The notes under the pieces: generated by a model | What the model saw: the letters and a program-made list of their open reading frames with translations, nothing else | Databases searched by the model: none | Told to the model about the DNA's origin: nothing | Assembly: GCA_947384285.1 (NCBI GenBank) | Contig: CANDGI010000023.1 | Coordinates: forward strand, 1-50,204 | Length of the DNA: 50,204 nucleotides | Direction: 5' to 3' | DNA from: an uncultured Lachnospiraceae bacterium | GTDB lineage: Bacteria; Bacillota; Clostridia; Lachnospirales; Lachnospiraceae | Part shown: one piece after another, positions 34,112 to 41,997 of the stretch | How the letters are laid out: each line of letters begins with the position of its first letter | Position numbering within the stretch: position 1 is the stretch's first letter | Program-made: the position numbers and the translations under genes

Positions 34112-35562
34112 TAGCGAGCATAGCTGGAACGGCGCTGCTTTTGGCAGCAGTGTATTTTGGGATGGTTATGTATTTTGACAGCCACTTTTTTTTCCGTACC
34201 AAAATCAATGGATGGAAAGTAGGAGGGATGGATTTAAAGAAGGCGGAGAAAAAAGCAGGGGACGGCGTGGAGGACTATCTTTTAACTGTTTTTGACAGAG
34301 ACGGAGAGAAGCACCACATTTACGGGCAGGATATTGGGTGTAAATATGTGCCGGATGGCTCCGTGGAAAAACTGCTGGAAGGACAGAATCCATTCCGCTG
34401 GATATTTGCAGTTTTTGAACCGGAGGAGGGGGAAGTCCCGGTTACCATGGAGTATGAGGAGGACTTGATTTCCGGCGCAGTGGCTGGCATGGATTGCTTT
34501 CAGGAAGGAAATATCGTAGAGCCTGAAAATGCAGAGATTAAATTAGGTGAGGATGGATATTATATTGAGCCGGAGGAAATGGGAACCCATATGGTGTTTG
34601 AAAAAGTGCTGGCAAAGGTCAAGCAGGCAGTTTCCGCAGGGGATTCGGAAGTGTCTTTGGGGGATGAGGATTACATAAATCCCGAAATCACCCAAACAGA
34701 TTCTGTGGTCACCAACGCCATGGACCGGATTAATGGGTACGAGAATGCCCAGATCACTTATGAGATAAAGGATTATGAGGAGAAGCTTTTGAAAGAGCAG
34801 ATTCGTGGATTTATACAGGTGGGGGAAGACTACAGCGTTTCCTTGAAGGACGATGAGATTGAGAAATATGTACAAACCCTGGCGAGTACTTATAATACCT
34901 ATGCAGATGTCCGTTCCTTCCAGACCTCTTCTGGGGATACCGTAGAAATCGGCGGGGGAGACTATGGATGGATTGTCAATAAACCAAAGGAGGCAGAGCA
35001 GATTAAGGCAGATTTGGAAGCCGGAGTGCCGGTGAGCCGGGAGCCGGTTTATTCCCAGCGGCCTTTTGCAGAGGGAAAAAATGACATTGGAAATACTTAT
35101 ATTGAGATAGATTATACGAAACAGCATTTGTGGTATTACGAAGATGGAAATCTGGTAACAGAAACAGATGTGGTAACAGGAAACATCAGCCGGAATAACG
35201 GTTCCCCGGATGGCGTATTTAAAATTGTGTATAAGGAAAGCCCCGCAGTGCTCAAAGGCGAGGACTACGAATCGGACGTTACGTATTTTATGCCTTTTGC
35301 CTACAATGTGGGAATTCACGACGCATCCTGGAGAAACGGCAAGTTCGGCGGCGATATTTATAAGCACAGCGGTTCCCATGGATGTATCAATGCTCCCCTG
35401 GAGGTGGCAGCGGCTCTTTATGAACGGGTAAAAGTAGGGACGCCGGTGGTGGCTTTTTACCGGGAGGCAGTGGAATTGTCTGCGGAAAATGCGAAAATTT
35501 CCAATGCATTTTCTTATACTGACCCAGAGAAAAAAGATGAGGAACAAAAAGCGAATGAGTAA
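34072..35562 (+). CDS. L,D-transpeptidase (YkuD) with peptidoglycan-binding domain, membrane anchored
   Basis: The 496-residue protein has a basic start (MRQRERRRKRK), one membrane helix (about 12-33), repeated PG_binding_4-like domains (about 50-320) and a C-terminal YkuD domain (about 345-465). The catalytic motif is HSGSHGCINAP with Cys438. Such enzymes make or modify 3-3 cross-links in peptidoglycan outside the membrane, by a route resistant to most beta-lactams. The ATG at 34072 was chosen because AGGAGGA ends 6 bases before it; the ATG at 34066 is too close. It overlaps the upstream gene, and its end overlaps the pyruvate-kinase-like gene by 8 bases. Confidence 0.92.
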   Translation: MRQRERRRKRKIIIASIAGTALLLAAVYFGMVMYFDSHFFFRTKINGWKVGGMDLKKAEKKAGDGVEDYLLTVFDRDGEKHHIYGQDIGCKYVPDGSVEKLLEGQNPFRWIFAVFEPEEGEVPVTMEYEEDLISGAVAGMDCFQEGNIVEPENAEIKLGEDGYYIEPEEMGTHMVFEKVLAKVKQAVSAGDSEVSLGDEDYINPEITQTDSVVTNAMDRINGYENAQITYEIKDYEEKLLKEQIRGFIQVGEDYSVSLKDDEIEKYVQTLASTYNTYADVRSFQTSSGDTVEIGGGDYGWIVNKPKEAEQIKADLEAGVPVSREPVYSQRPFAEGKNDIGNTYIEIDYTKQHLWYYEDGNLVTETDVVTGNISRNNGSPDGVFKIVYKESPAVLKGEDYESDVTYFMPFAYNVGIHDASWRNGKFGGDIYKHSGSHGCINAPLEVAAALYERVKVGTPVVAFYREAVELSAENAKISNAFSYTDPEKKDEEQKANE

Positions 35563-36649
35563 CATAGAGATTTACGGCACCATAGGCCCCGCCTGTGCAG
35601 AGGAAAAAATGCTGGAAGAAATGTTCCGCTCAGGGATGACAGGAATCCGCCTGAACCTGTCCCATGCAGAGCTGGAAGAGTGCGGGGAGTGGACAAGAAT
35701 GATTCAGGCGGCTGCCCAGGCTGCAGGGGTACAGCCTAAGCTTCTGATTGACCTGCAAGGGCCGGAGCTTCGGGTTGGAAACTTAAAACAGCCTTTGGAA
35801 TTCTTAGACGGGGCAGAGGCGGCCCTGCAAAGCAAAGAGTGCCAAGAAGCAGAGGGAAACCCGTCCCCGGCGACGCCGGACAAGGAAACTGCAGCTTTAC
35901 GAAGCAGGGAGAATCCAGAAGCAATTCCGCTGCCTGAGATTGTCTTTTCATCTTTGCAGCCAGGACAAGCCATCCTTTTGGATGATGGAAAGATACAGCT
36001 TACGGTAACAGATACAGAAGGAAATACCGCACACTGCAAGGTAACCCGGGGCGGCATGCTGCAGTCCAGGAAAAGCATCGCCCTGCCAGGCATCCGCCTG
36101 AACCTTCCAGTCCTAACGGAAAGTGACAAAAGGAATATCCGCAGCGCCAAATCCCATGGAGTTACCGGGGTAATGCTGCCCTTTGTCCGAAGTGCAGAAG
36201 ATATAAAAGATTTGAAACGGGAATTGCATAAGGCACAGGCAGGACACTTGGAAATATTTGCAAAAATAGAAAATATGGATGGCGTGAACCATCTGGAGGA
36301 ACTGCTTCCCTTTGCAGACCAGATTGTAATTGCCAGAGGAGATTTAGGCAGCAGCATGCCTTTGTGGGAGCTTCCCCTCATCCAGGCACAGATAGCCCAG
36401 ACCTGCCAAAAAGCCGGGAAGCCATTTATGGTGGTAACCCAGATGCTAGCCACAATGGAACAGCATCCAGTCCCCACACGGGCAGAAATGTCCGATATTT
36501 TCCTGGCAGTTATAGAAGGAGCCGCCAGCGTCATGGCCACCGGCGAAACCGCAGTAGGAAAATACCCACGGGAAGTTATTAAGTATCTGTCCAATACAGT
36601 AAAAGCAGCAAAGTCTTACAGCAGAGACACTTCGACAAAGATATTGTAA
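35555..36649 (+). CDS. Pyruvate-kinase-like protein lacking the C-terminal domain
   Basis: The 364-residue protein matches the pyruvate kinase barrel: TIGPAC, RLNLSH (32-37), GPELR (69-73), Lys237/Glu239 (AKIEN), Asp263 (ARGDLG), Thr295 (VTQML) and PTRAEMSDIFLAVIEGA with GETAVGKYP. A B-domain lid (about 75-178) contains an extra Glu/Pro/Ser-rich insert at about 93-128. The usual C-terminal PK domain is absent; normal enzymes have 470 or more residues. The catalytic residues appear intact, so it may convert phosphoenolpyruvate and ADP to pyruvate without allosteric control, or have another role. The start overlaps the L,D-transpeptidase by 8 bases. Confidence 0.8.
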   Translation: MSNIEIYGTIGPACAEEKMLEEMFRSGMTGIRLNLSHAELEECGEWTRMIQAAAQAAGVQPKLLIDLQGPELRVGNLKQPLEFLDGAEAALQSKECQEAEGNPSPATPDKETAALRSRENPEAIPLPEIVFSSLQPGQAILLDDGKIQLTVTDTEGNTAHCKVTRGGMLQSRKSIALPGIRLNLPVLTESDKRNIRSAKSHGVTGVMLPFVRSAEDIKDLKRELHKAQAGHLEIFAKIENMDGVNHLEELLPFADQIVIARGDLGSSMPLWELPLIQAQIAQTCQKAGKPFMVVTQMLATMEQHPVPTRAEMSDIFLAVIEGAASVMATGETAVGKYPREVIKYLSNTVKAAKSYSRDTSTKIL

Positions 36650-36681
36650 ATACTACAGCGGATTTTTATATTTCGATACAA

Positions 36682-36732
36682 AGGAAAGACAGGAGGCCCA
36701 GTTTGTGTGCAAAAGGGGCCTCCTGCCTTTCC
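36682..36732. terminator. Bidirectional terminator-like hairpin between convergent genes
   Basis: GGAAAGACAGGAGGCCC (36683-36699) pairs with the GGGCCTCCTGCCTTTCC that ends near 36732, with one internal mismatch and a loop of about 16 bases. T tracts are short on both sides, but the stem is very stable and sits between two converging genes. Confidence 0.6.
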
Positions 36733-36771
36733 ATCCGTACCCTGATTCATAAAAAATCCACTGCAGTCCTT

Positions 36772-37629
36772 CTAAATTTCCCACCTCCCGCTTGCCCCGC
36801 AGGGAAGCACCAGCCCATTGCAGGACACCGGAAGTCCTATTTCCTGGGCTTCTACAGTTCCGCCGAATTTTCTCAACTCTGTGCTCAGCATATAGGCCAG
36901 CACAGCAGGCTGCAACCCCGTGGTATAAGAATTAATCAGAAAAAACAAGGGCCTGTCCGATAAAAGCCTGGCGCAGAGCTTTAGCAGCGGATAGACATTG
37001 TCCTCAATTTTCCAGATTTCCCCTTTGGGGCCTCTGCCATAGGAAGGCGGATCCATAATAATGGCGTCGTAGTGTTTTTCCCGGCGGATTTCACGTTCCA
37101 CAAATTTCACGCAGTCATCTACAATCCAGCGGATGGGCGCCTCCGAAAGCCCGGAAGCGGCAGCGTTTTCCTTTGCCCAGGTAACCATGCCCTTGGAGGC
37201 GTCCACATGGGTGACGGCTGCTCCGGCGGAAGCGGCGGCCAGGGTGGCGCCGCCTGTATAGGCGAAAAGGTTCAAAATTTTTACGGGGCGGTCTGCCTGT
37301 CTGATTTTTCGGTGAAACCAGTCCCAGTTTACTGTCTGCTCTGGAAAAAGGCCGGTGTGTTTAAAGCTGAAGGGCTTTAAATGGAAGGTAAGGGATTCAT
37401 AATGAAGATCCCATTGGTCTGGAAGGTTGAAAAATTCCCATTCACCTCCTCCTTTTTTACTGCGGTGGTAGTGGGCATTTTTGTGCTTCCAGCCACTCTG
37501 GGTTCTGGGTGTATCCCAAATTACCTGGGGATCTGGCCGCACCAGAATGTAATCCCCCCAGCGTTCCAGCTTTTCACCTCTGGAACAGTCAATGACTTCG
37601 TATTCTTTCCAGTTATCTGCAATCCACAT
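36772..37629 (-). CDS. Class I SAM-dependent methyltransferase (RlmI/RlmK-like)
   Basis: The 285-residue protein shows the SAM-binding motif NLFAYTGGA (120-128), the acidic strand end HVDAS (141-145) and motif IV DPPSYGRG (193-200), typical of the Methyltrans_SAM group related to 23S rRNA methyltransferases RlmI and RlmK. A PUA domain is not visible, so it is shorter than RlmI. The likely substrate is RNA but is not proven. The start was taken at MWIADNWKEYE, 8 bases after AAAGGA; the small ORF upstream overlaps it by 17 bases, which suggests translational coupling. Confidence 0.85.
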   Translation of the reverse strand: MWIADNWKEYEVIDCSRGEKLERWGDYILVRPDPQVIWDTPRTQSGWKHKNAHYHRSKKGGGEWEFFNLPDQWDLHYESLTFHLKPFSFKHTGLFPEQTVNWDWFHRKIRQADRPVKILNLFAYTGGATLAAASAGAAVTHVDASKGMVTWAKENAAASGLSEAPIRWIVDDCVKFVEREIRREKHYDAIIMDPPSYGRGPKGEIWKIEDNVYPLLKLCARLLSDRPLFFLINSYTTGLQPAVLAYMLSTELRKFGGTVEAQEIGLPVSCNGLVLPCGASGRWEI

Positions 37630-37771
37630 AAATAGTTCCTTTCTTCTCTGGAGCGCCGTTGCAGCGGTTTCCATCCAGTTTGCTTTTGCCACACACAATC
37701 ATGAGGCCAGGCTTTACGATTGTGAGAGGGTTTTCAGAGAGTTCCAGCTGTGCTTGTGATGCTGGCGGCAT
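37613..37771 (-). CDS. Small ORF (52 aa) coupled to the methyltransferase
   Basis: ATG at 37771 has an AGGAGGG Shine-Dalgarno 6 bases upstream and a promoter with TTGCGG, a 17-base spacer and TATAAT further up. The product (MPPASQAQLELSENPLTIVK, then PGLMIVCGKSKLDGNRCN and a basic end) is strand-rich with three Cys and has no membrane segment. Its stop lies inside the methyltransferase gene, overlapping by 17 bases. I do not recognise a family. The expression signals are the best argument that it is real; it could also act as a coupling leader peptide. Confidence 0.55.
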   Translation of the reverse strand: MPPASQAQLELSENPLTIVKPGLMIVCGKSKLDGNRCNGAPEKKGTIYVDCR

Positions 37772-37818
37772 AAGCTGCCCTCCTGTTGTTTGCGGTATAG
37801 GCATGGGTTGTTTTGCTG

Positions 37819-37847
37819 ATTATAGCATATCAGAGCGGCAGCCGCAA
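37819..37847 (-). promoter_or_regulatory. Promoter of the small ORF-methyltransferase unit
   Basis: Reading leftward, TTGCGG (37847-37842), exactly 17 bases, and TATAAT (37824-37819) form a good housekeeping promoter. The predicted start is near 37812, about 40 bases before the small ORF. Confidence 0.7.
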
Positions 37848-37942
37848 GCTGGATAGGGACTTCAGTTTATAGAAAAATAATTTGAATTATTGGGGGAATG
37901 GTGTTATTCTTTTAGAGAAATAAGAGAAAATAAGAAAGGAGC

Positions 37943-37965
37943 AGGGCGTCTTTCCTGGACACCCT
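37943..37965 (-). terminator. Terminator of the XRE regulator gene
   Basis: On the minus strand AGGGTGTC pairs with GACGCCCT around a 7-base loop (one G-U pair), followed by a T-rich stretch. It begins 2 bases after the regulator's stop codon. Confidence 0.65.
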
Positions 37966-37967
37966 GG

Positions 37968-38186
37968 TTATTCGGGAGAGCGGTAAGTGACAAGATCGCC
38001 CACTTCGATATCCAGGTAATAGCAAAGTTTGCAAATCAAACCCGCATCCAGCCTTTGGAATTCATTTTTGCAATAGCGGTTGAAATTGGGGCGTGGAATA
38101 TCCAGGTCTTTACATATCTGATTTTTTGAAATTCCTCTTTCGGCCAGGAGTTCATTGATATGAAGTTCTAATCTTCCGTAATCCAT
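37968..38186 (-). CDS. XRE family (Cro/CI-type) transcriptional regulator
   Basis: The 72-residue protein is essentially one helix-turn-helix domain: INELLAERGISKNQICKDLD contains the first helices and IPRPNFNRYCKNEFQRLDAG the recognition helix. The end (KLCYYLDIEVGDLVTY) is the usual closing helix of HTH_26-type small regulators. It should bind a short palindromic operator as a dimer. GGGGAAGAA lies before the ATG. A perfect 20-bp palindrome lies in the AT-rich gap between it and the divergent hypothetical-lgt-MATE operon, the probable site of auto- and cross-control. Confidence 0.85.
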   Translation of the reverse strand: MDYGRLELHINELLAERGISKNQICKDLDIPRPNFNRYCKNEFQRLDAGLICKLCYYLDIEVGDLVTYRSPE

Positions 38187-38241
38187 GTTTCTTCCCCTTT
38201 ACTTTAATGAAATAATTATATATAATAATTTCAATAATAGT

Positions 38242-38261
38242 AATTTACAATATTGTAAATT
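38242..38261. promoter_or_regulatory. Perfect 20-bp palindrome, candidate operator of the XRE regulator
   Basis: AATTTACAATATTGTAAATT is its own reverse complement. A further half site, GTATTTACTA, lies at 38271-38280. The palindrome is in the 132-base intergenic region between divergent genes, overlapping the area where both promoters should lie. Confidence 0.55.
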
Positions 38262-38318
38262 GCTATTTAGGTATTTACTATTTAATAAATACATCACAAG
38301 TGAAGGAGGCGCACAGAC

Positions 38319-38795
38319 ATGAAGATTACTAAGAATTATTACGACCAGTTTAAAGAGGAAATGGACGCTGCCAGACAAAGATGCCAGGAAAGGGAAAAGG
38401 AAAAAACGCCGGAGCAAAGAGCCGAAGAAAAATTGCAGTTGGAAAAAGAGATTGAAACATTTATCAAGGATGTCCGGGAATCGGAACAGAATACATGTTT
38501 TGAACCAGACGAGGAGAAGGAAGCAGATTTTGAGCTTATGTGTCAGTTTGCTATGTTTACGGCACAGTATTTGGAACTGAATATAGAGATTGATACAGAT
38601 GATAAGAAATATTCTACCATTGAATTTACAATGGAGCAGCTTTACCTGACCGAAAATGTACCTAAGGAGATCTGCCTTATGCTTGGAATGATGTTTGCAT
38701 GGGCAGACGAAACATGGATAGAGCGGAAAGGGGAAATGATAAGCTTTCTGTTTTTCTTCTATATCAATGAAAAGGTGGTTAAGAGAGAACAATGA
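38319..38795 (+). CDS. Hypothetical protein (158 aa) upstream of lgt
   Basis: The protein has a charged helical first half (QRCQEREKEKTPEQRAEEKL and EIETFIKDVRESEQ) and a more hydrophobic second half (LMCQFAMFTAQYLELNIEID, ICLMLGMMFAWADETW and ISFLFFFYINEK). No signal peptide or clear domain is recognised. GGAGG lies 12 bases before the ATG. The stop overlaps the lgt start in an ATGA, so it is the first gene of a coupled three-gene operon, possibly regulated by the adjacent XRE protein. The function is unknown. Confidence 0.7.
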   Translation: MKITKNYYDQFKEEMDAARQRCQEREKEKTPEQRAEEKLQLEKEIETFIKDVRESEQNTCFEPDEEKEADFELMCQFAMFTAQYLELNIEIDTDDKKYSTIEFTMEQLYLTENVPKEICLMLGMMFAWADETWIERKGEMISFLFFFYINEKVVKREQ

Positions 38796-39553
38796 TTAAT
38801 GATATACACATAGGGCCGCTCACCATACACATGTATGGTGTGATGGTAGCGATTGGCTATATGAGCGCACTGCTGATTAGCGAAAGACGGGCAAGAAAGC
38901 GTGGGCTGGATCCAGATATCCTGTTTGGGATTTTCTGGTGTGCAGTGCTTGGAGGTGCACTGGGAAGTAAGATTCTTTATTATACGGTAAGCATCAAGGA
39001 TGTTCTGAGGGATCCTTCGATTTTATTGAATTTTCAAAACGGCTGGGTGGTATACGGCGGGATTATCGGCGGCGTACTGACCGGCTGGGGGTATTGCCGT
39101 TATAAAAAAGTGGATTTTCCTGCCTATTTGGATTTGGTGCTTCCGGCAGTGGCTTTTGCACAGGGATGCGGACGTATTGGGTGCTTTTTTGCTGGATGCT
39201 GTTATGGAAGGGAGACGGATTCCGCCTTCAGTATCCAGTACTGGCAGTCTGCTTATGCGCCCAATGGGGTGAAGCTGATTCCTACCCAGATTTATTCTGC
39301 CATCGGGGATTTTGCCATGGCTTTTCTTCTGATGGCTTATGCCAGAAGAAATCCCAGCAAAGGCAAGGTGGCAGCGGCCTATTGTGTGCTTTACAGTATT
39401 GGGAGGTTTTTCATTGAAATGCTTCGGAATGATTACCGGGGTGAGTTTGGATTCCTGTCCACCTCCCAGCTTATTTCTATATTTATACTGGCGCTTGGCA
39501 TTGGGATGTTTTTGTGGGCAGGGAAAAGAAGCGAAGGAAAAGATGAGAAATGA
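38792..39553 (+). CDS. lgt: Prolipoprotein diacylglyceryl transferase
   Basis: The 253-residue membrane protein has seven hydrophobic segments and the Lgt signature around GCGRIGCFFAGCCYGRET, with the essential Arg, plus an early HMYGVMVAIGYMSALL helix containing the conserved His-x-Tyr-Gly. Lgt moves a diacylglyceryl group from phosphatidylglycerol to the lipobox Cys of preprolipoproteins at the membrane. Its start overlaps the upstream stop (ATGA), and its stop overlaps the MATE start in the same way. It is at the shorter end of the family. Confidence 0.92.
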   Translation: MINDIHIGPLTIHMYGVMVAIGYMSALLISERRARKRGLDPDILFGIFWCAVLGGALGSKILYYTVSIKDVLRDPSILLNFQNGWVVYGGIIGGVLTGWGYCRYKKVDFPAYLDLVLPAVAFAQGCGRIGCFFAGCCYGRETDSAFSIQYWQSAYAPNGVKLIPTQIYSAIGDFAMAFLLMAYARRNPSKGKVAAAYCVLYSIGRFFIEMLRNDYRGEFGFLSTSQLISIFILALGIGMFLWAGKRSEGKDEK

Positions 39554-40884
39554 ACCAGGATTTGACGAAGGGGCCGGTGATGGGCGCTATGCTGAAATTT
39601 GCGGTCCCTATGATTTTTGGAAATTTATTGCAGCAGTGCTATAATATTGCAGATACCTTGATTGTAGGAAAATTTTTGGGAAGCGCTGCCTTGGCGGCGG
39701 TAGGTTCTTCCTTTACGCTGATGACATTTCTTACATCCATTTTACTGGGATTGTGTATGGGCAGCGGAGCAGTATTTTCCATTCGCTTTGGGCAGCGGGA
39801 TGAGGAAGGGCTTAAGGAGAGCATATGGGCATCCTTTGTCCTGGCTGCATCTTTTGCAATCCTGCTGAATATCCTTGCCTTTGCATGCTTGGATGGAATC
39901 CGCATTTTTCTGCAGGTGCCAGAGGAGGTATGGGGAATGATGCGGCAATACCTTCTGGTGATTTTCTGCGGCATATTTGCAACGTTTCTGTACAATTTTT
40001 TTGCGGCTTTCTTACGTGCGGTAGGAAATTCTCTGGTTCCCCTTGTTTTTCTGGCAGTTTCGGCTGGAATCAATATTGTCCTGGATTTATGGTTTGTCCT
40101 GGGATTAGGGCAGGGGGCGGCAGGGGCAGCAATGGCCACTGTGATTGCCCAATATATTTCAGGAGCAGGGATTGCAGCCTACGCATGGCTTTTGTGCCCT
40201 CAATTCCATGGCATTTGGAATTACCGGAGGATTAAGGGTTCCTGTCTGAAAGAGATTGGGAGCTTTTCGATTCTGACCTGTGTGCAGCAGTCGGTGATGA
40301 ACTTAGGGATTTTAATGGTACAGGGATTGGTCAACAGTTTCGGCCCGGCGGTTATGGCGGCCTTTGCGGCGGCAGTCAAAATCGATGCCTTTGCCTACAT
40401 GCCAGTGCAGGATTTTGGAAATGCATGTTCTACCTTCCTTGCGCAGAATTATGGCGCCAGAGAAAAAGAACGTATCCAAAAAGGGTGGAAAGGGGCGTTG
40501 GCTGCGGCGTCTTTCTTCAGTATAACTGTTTCTGCCCTTGTCTGTATCTTTGCCCGTCCGTTGATGGAATTGTTTATTGACAGCAGGGAAACCATGGTCA
40601 TCCAGGAAGGCGTACGATACCTTCGGATTGAGGGTGCGTTTTATGTGGGAATCGGATGCCTGTTTCTTTTGTATGGCTTGTACCGGGCCTTGGGGAAGCC
40701 GGGAATGTCTGTGGTTCTCACCGTAATATCCCTGGGAACCCGGGTGCTGCTGGCTTATCTGCTTTCTGCGGTTCCAGCAATTGGCGTGGCTGGAATCTGG
40801 TGGGCAATCCCGATTGGATGGTTTCTGGCAGATGCAGTGGGAATGATTTATTACATAAAGAAAAAGGGACAGTTTTTTTCCTGA
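39550..40884 (+). CDS. MATE family efflux transporter
   Basis: The 444-residue protein has about twelve membrane helices and the MATE N-terminal pattern (FAVPMIFGNLLQQCYNIADT followed by LIVGKFLG), repeated in the second half (VMNLGILMVQGLVNSFG). MATE proteins export drugs, cationic compounds or metabolites using sodium or proton gradients; the substrate here is unknown. The start overlaps the lgt stop by 4 bases. The stop codon lies inside the loop of the terminator hairpin that ends the operon. Confidence 0.92.
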   Translation: MNQDLTKGPVMGAMLKFAVPMIFGNLLQQCYNIADTLIVGKFLGSAALAAVGSSFTLMTFLTSILLGLCMGSGAVFSIRFGQRDEEGLKESIWASFVLAASFAILLNILAFACLDGIRIFLQVPEEVWGMMRQYLLVIFCGIFATFLYNFFAAFLRAVGNSLVPLVFLAVSAGINIVLDLWFVLGLGQGAAGAAMATVIAQYISGAGIAAYAWLLCPQFHGIWNYRRIKGSCLKEIGSFSILTCVQQSVMNLGILMVQGLVNSFGPAVMAAFAAAVKIDAFAYMPVQDFGNACSTFLAQNYGAREKERIQKGWKGALAAASFFSITVSALVCIFARPLMELFIDSRETMVIQEGVRYLRIEGAFYVGIGCLFLLYGLYRALGKPGMSVVLTVISLGTRVLLAYLLSAVPAIGVAGIWWAIPIGWFLADAVGMIYYIKKKGQFFS

Positions 40885-40904
40885 TGGAAAAGCTGTCCTT
40901 TTAA
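40863..40904 (+). terminator. Terminator overlapping the end of the MATE gene
   Basis: AAAAAGGGACAG (from 40860) pairs with CTGTCCTTTT (40894-40903) with one G-U pair, enclosing a 20-base loop that itself pairs (TTTTTTCC with GGAAAA). The TTTT is part of the stem. The TGA stop of the MATE gene is in the loop. Confidence 0.6.
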
Positions 40905-40966
40905 AATTGGAAGAGGGAATACGTCCCCAATAAAGCCCTCCCCTTAAAATCTGCCGCAATAGTTAT

Positions 40967-40994
40967 TAAATCCCCATCCCCAACCTGCCGATAT
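40967..40994 (+). promoter_or_regulatory. Sigma-D promoter upstream of the unknown helical protein
   Basis: TAAA (40967-40970), a 16-base spacer and a perfect GCCGATAT (40987-40994) fit the sigma-D consensus within the accepted spacer range. The start would be near 41001, giving a 40-base leader with a GGAGGAGG ribosome site. Confidence 0.7.
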
Positions 40995-41040
40995 AACTGT
41001 CAGATAACAGCGGAGCGAACCACCCGGAGGAGGAAGGAAA

Positions 41041-41727
41041 ATGAATATATGGAATCCTGGAAACGGCGTAACAAAAATGAAATCAGGAGATTTAACTGTG
41101 GACATCAGCCAAATCATCCGCAATTTTACCGGAGCGGAAACAGATGAAAATAAAAAATCCGTATTACAAAAACTGCTGGAACCCAAAGAAGTGGACGACA
41201 GTGAAAAAGAAGCCAGAAAGGCCTTGCAGATTGCAAAGAAGATTGCCAGAGGGGAATCGGTAACCCCGGAAGAAAAACAGCTGTTGATGCGGGTCAGCCC
41301 GCAGCTTGCCCAGATGGCAGAATTAGCCAGAAAAGAAGGGGAACGCATCAAACACGCTTTGCAGCAGGCATCCTCCAAGGAAGAGCAGCAGGCAATTGTT
41401 GGCCAGGCATACCAGCAGGCTGCAGAAGCGGGCAAGACCAATCCCCAGTTTGGAATGCTGCTGGGGGAGGCAGTAAAAGCCGCCATCCAGGAAGCCAAAG
41501 AAGAGCCGAAGGCCATAGGAGCGTTGGAGGAGGGAAAAGAAAAGGAGCCAATGCTGGAGGGCGGTTCTGTATCAAACGTTCCTTTAGCAGAGGATGGAAA
41601 GCAAGAGCGCCCGTCTAGGAAAATGGAAAATGCAAAAGAACATAAGGAAGCAGAGGCCAGGCAGGAAGAAATGTTAGAGCTCTTTTATCCAGAAGAATGG
41701 GCTTCTATGCTGGATTGTAAAGGGTAA
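41041..41727 (+). CDS. Unknown helical protein, probable member of the sigma-D (motility) regulon
   Basis: The 228-residue protein has an N-terminal polar stretch (SGDLTVDISQIIRNFTGAET), a helical core (about 45-150, EARKALQIAKKIARGESVTP and QLAQMAELARKEGERIKHAL) and a disordered Glu/Lys-rich tail with a final LFYPEEWASML. There is no signal peptide or membrane helix. GGAGGAGGAAGG lies just before the ATG. A strong sigma-D promoter match upstream suggests a job in motility or chemotaxis, for example as a cytoplasmic chaperone or regulator, though the sequence matches no flagellar family I know. It lies alone between the MATE operon and the S10 operon. Confidence 0.7.
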   Translation: MNIWNPGNGVTKMKSGDLTVDISQIIRNFTGAETDENKKSVLQKLLEPKEVDDSEKEARKALQIAKKIARGESVTPEEKQLLMRVSPQLAQMAELARKEGERIKHALQQASSKEEQQAIVGQAYQQAAEAGKTNPQFGMLLGEAVKAAIQEAKEEPKAIGALEEGKEKEPMLEGGSVSNVPLAEDGKQERPSRKMENAKEHKEAEARQEEMLELFYPEEWASMLDCKG

Positions 41728-41779
41728 GGCTGCAATTCCCGCTGCAATCAGGATCCAAGATAAAAAAATAATTTTATGC

Positions 41780-41808
41780 TTGCATTATAGAAAATTTTGT
41801 TTTATAAT
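41780..41808 (+). promoter_or_regulatory. Promoter of the S10-spc operon
   Basis: TTGCAT (41780-41785), a 17-base spacer and a perfect TATAAT (41803-41808). Transcription should start near 41815, giving a leader of about 220 bases before rpsJ. Confidence 0.85.
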
Positions 41809-41848
41809 AATACTTGCTGTGGCATGATAGCAATGAAACGTGAGGTTG

Positions 41849-41997
41849 CTGCCAATGGTTGGCAGGTTTTCCGTGGAGCGAATGTCAAGTTAGGAAACTG
41901 GCGACAAGTCACTGTATCACAAGAGTAAGTCTGCAAGAGCAGGCCCGTGTGCAGAATACACGACACACACGGAGAAGTGTACAGTCACCGCTTGTCG
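41849..41997 (+). promoter_or_regulatory. Structured leader of the S10 operon
   Basis: A first hairpin CTGCCAATGGTTGGCAG lies at 41849-41865. A long closing stem pairs CGACAAG (41902-41908) with CTTGTCG (41991-41997) and ACTGTA (41911-41916) with TACAGT (41980-41985). It encloses CTGCAAGAGCAG (41931-41942) and CCGTGTG (41945-41951) pairing with CACACGG (41966-41972). This is a multi-branch RNA fold typical of ribosomal protein autoregulation; in other bacteria L4 controls the S10 operon. The ligand here is not known. Confidence 0.65.

Noticed and set aside
34543-35565. 340-codon antisense ORF opposite the L,D-transpeptidase
   Set aside because: The sense frame carries membrane anchor and catalytic motif; the antisense frame has no recognisable motif or ribosome site.
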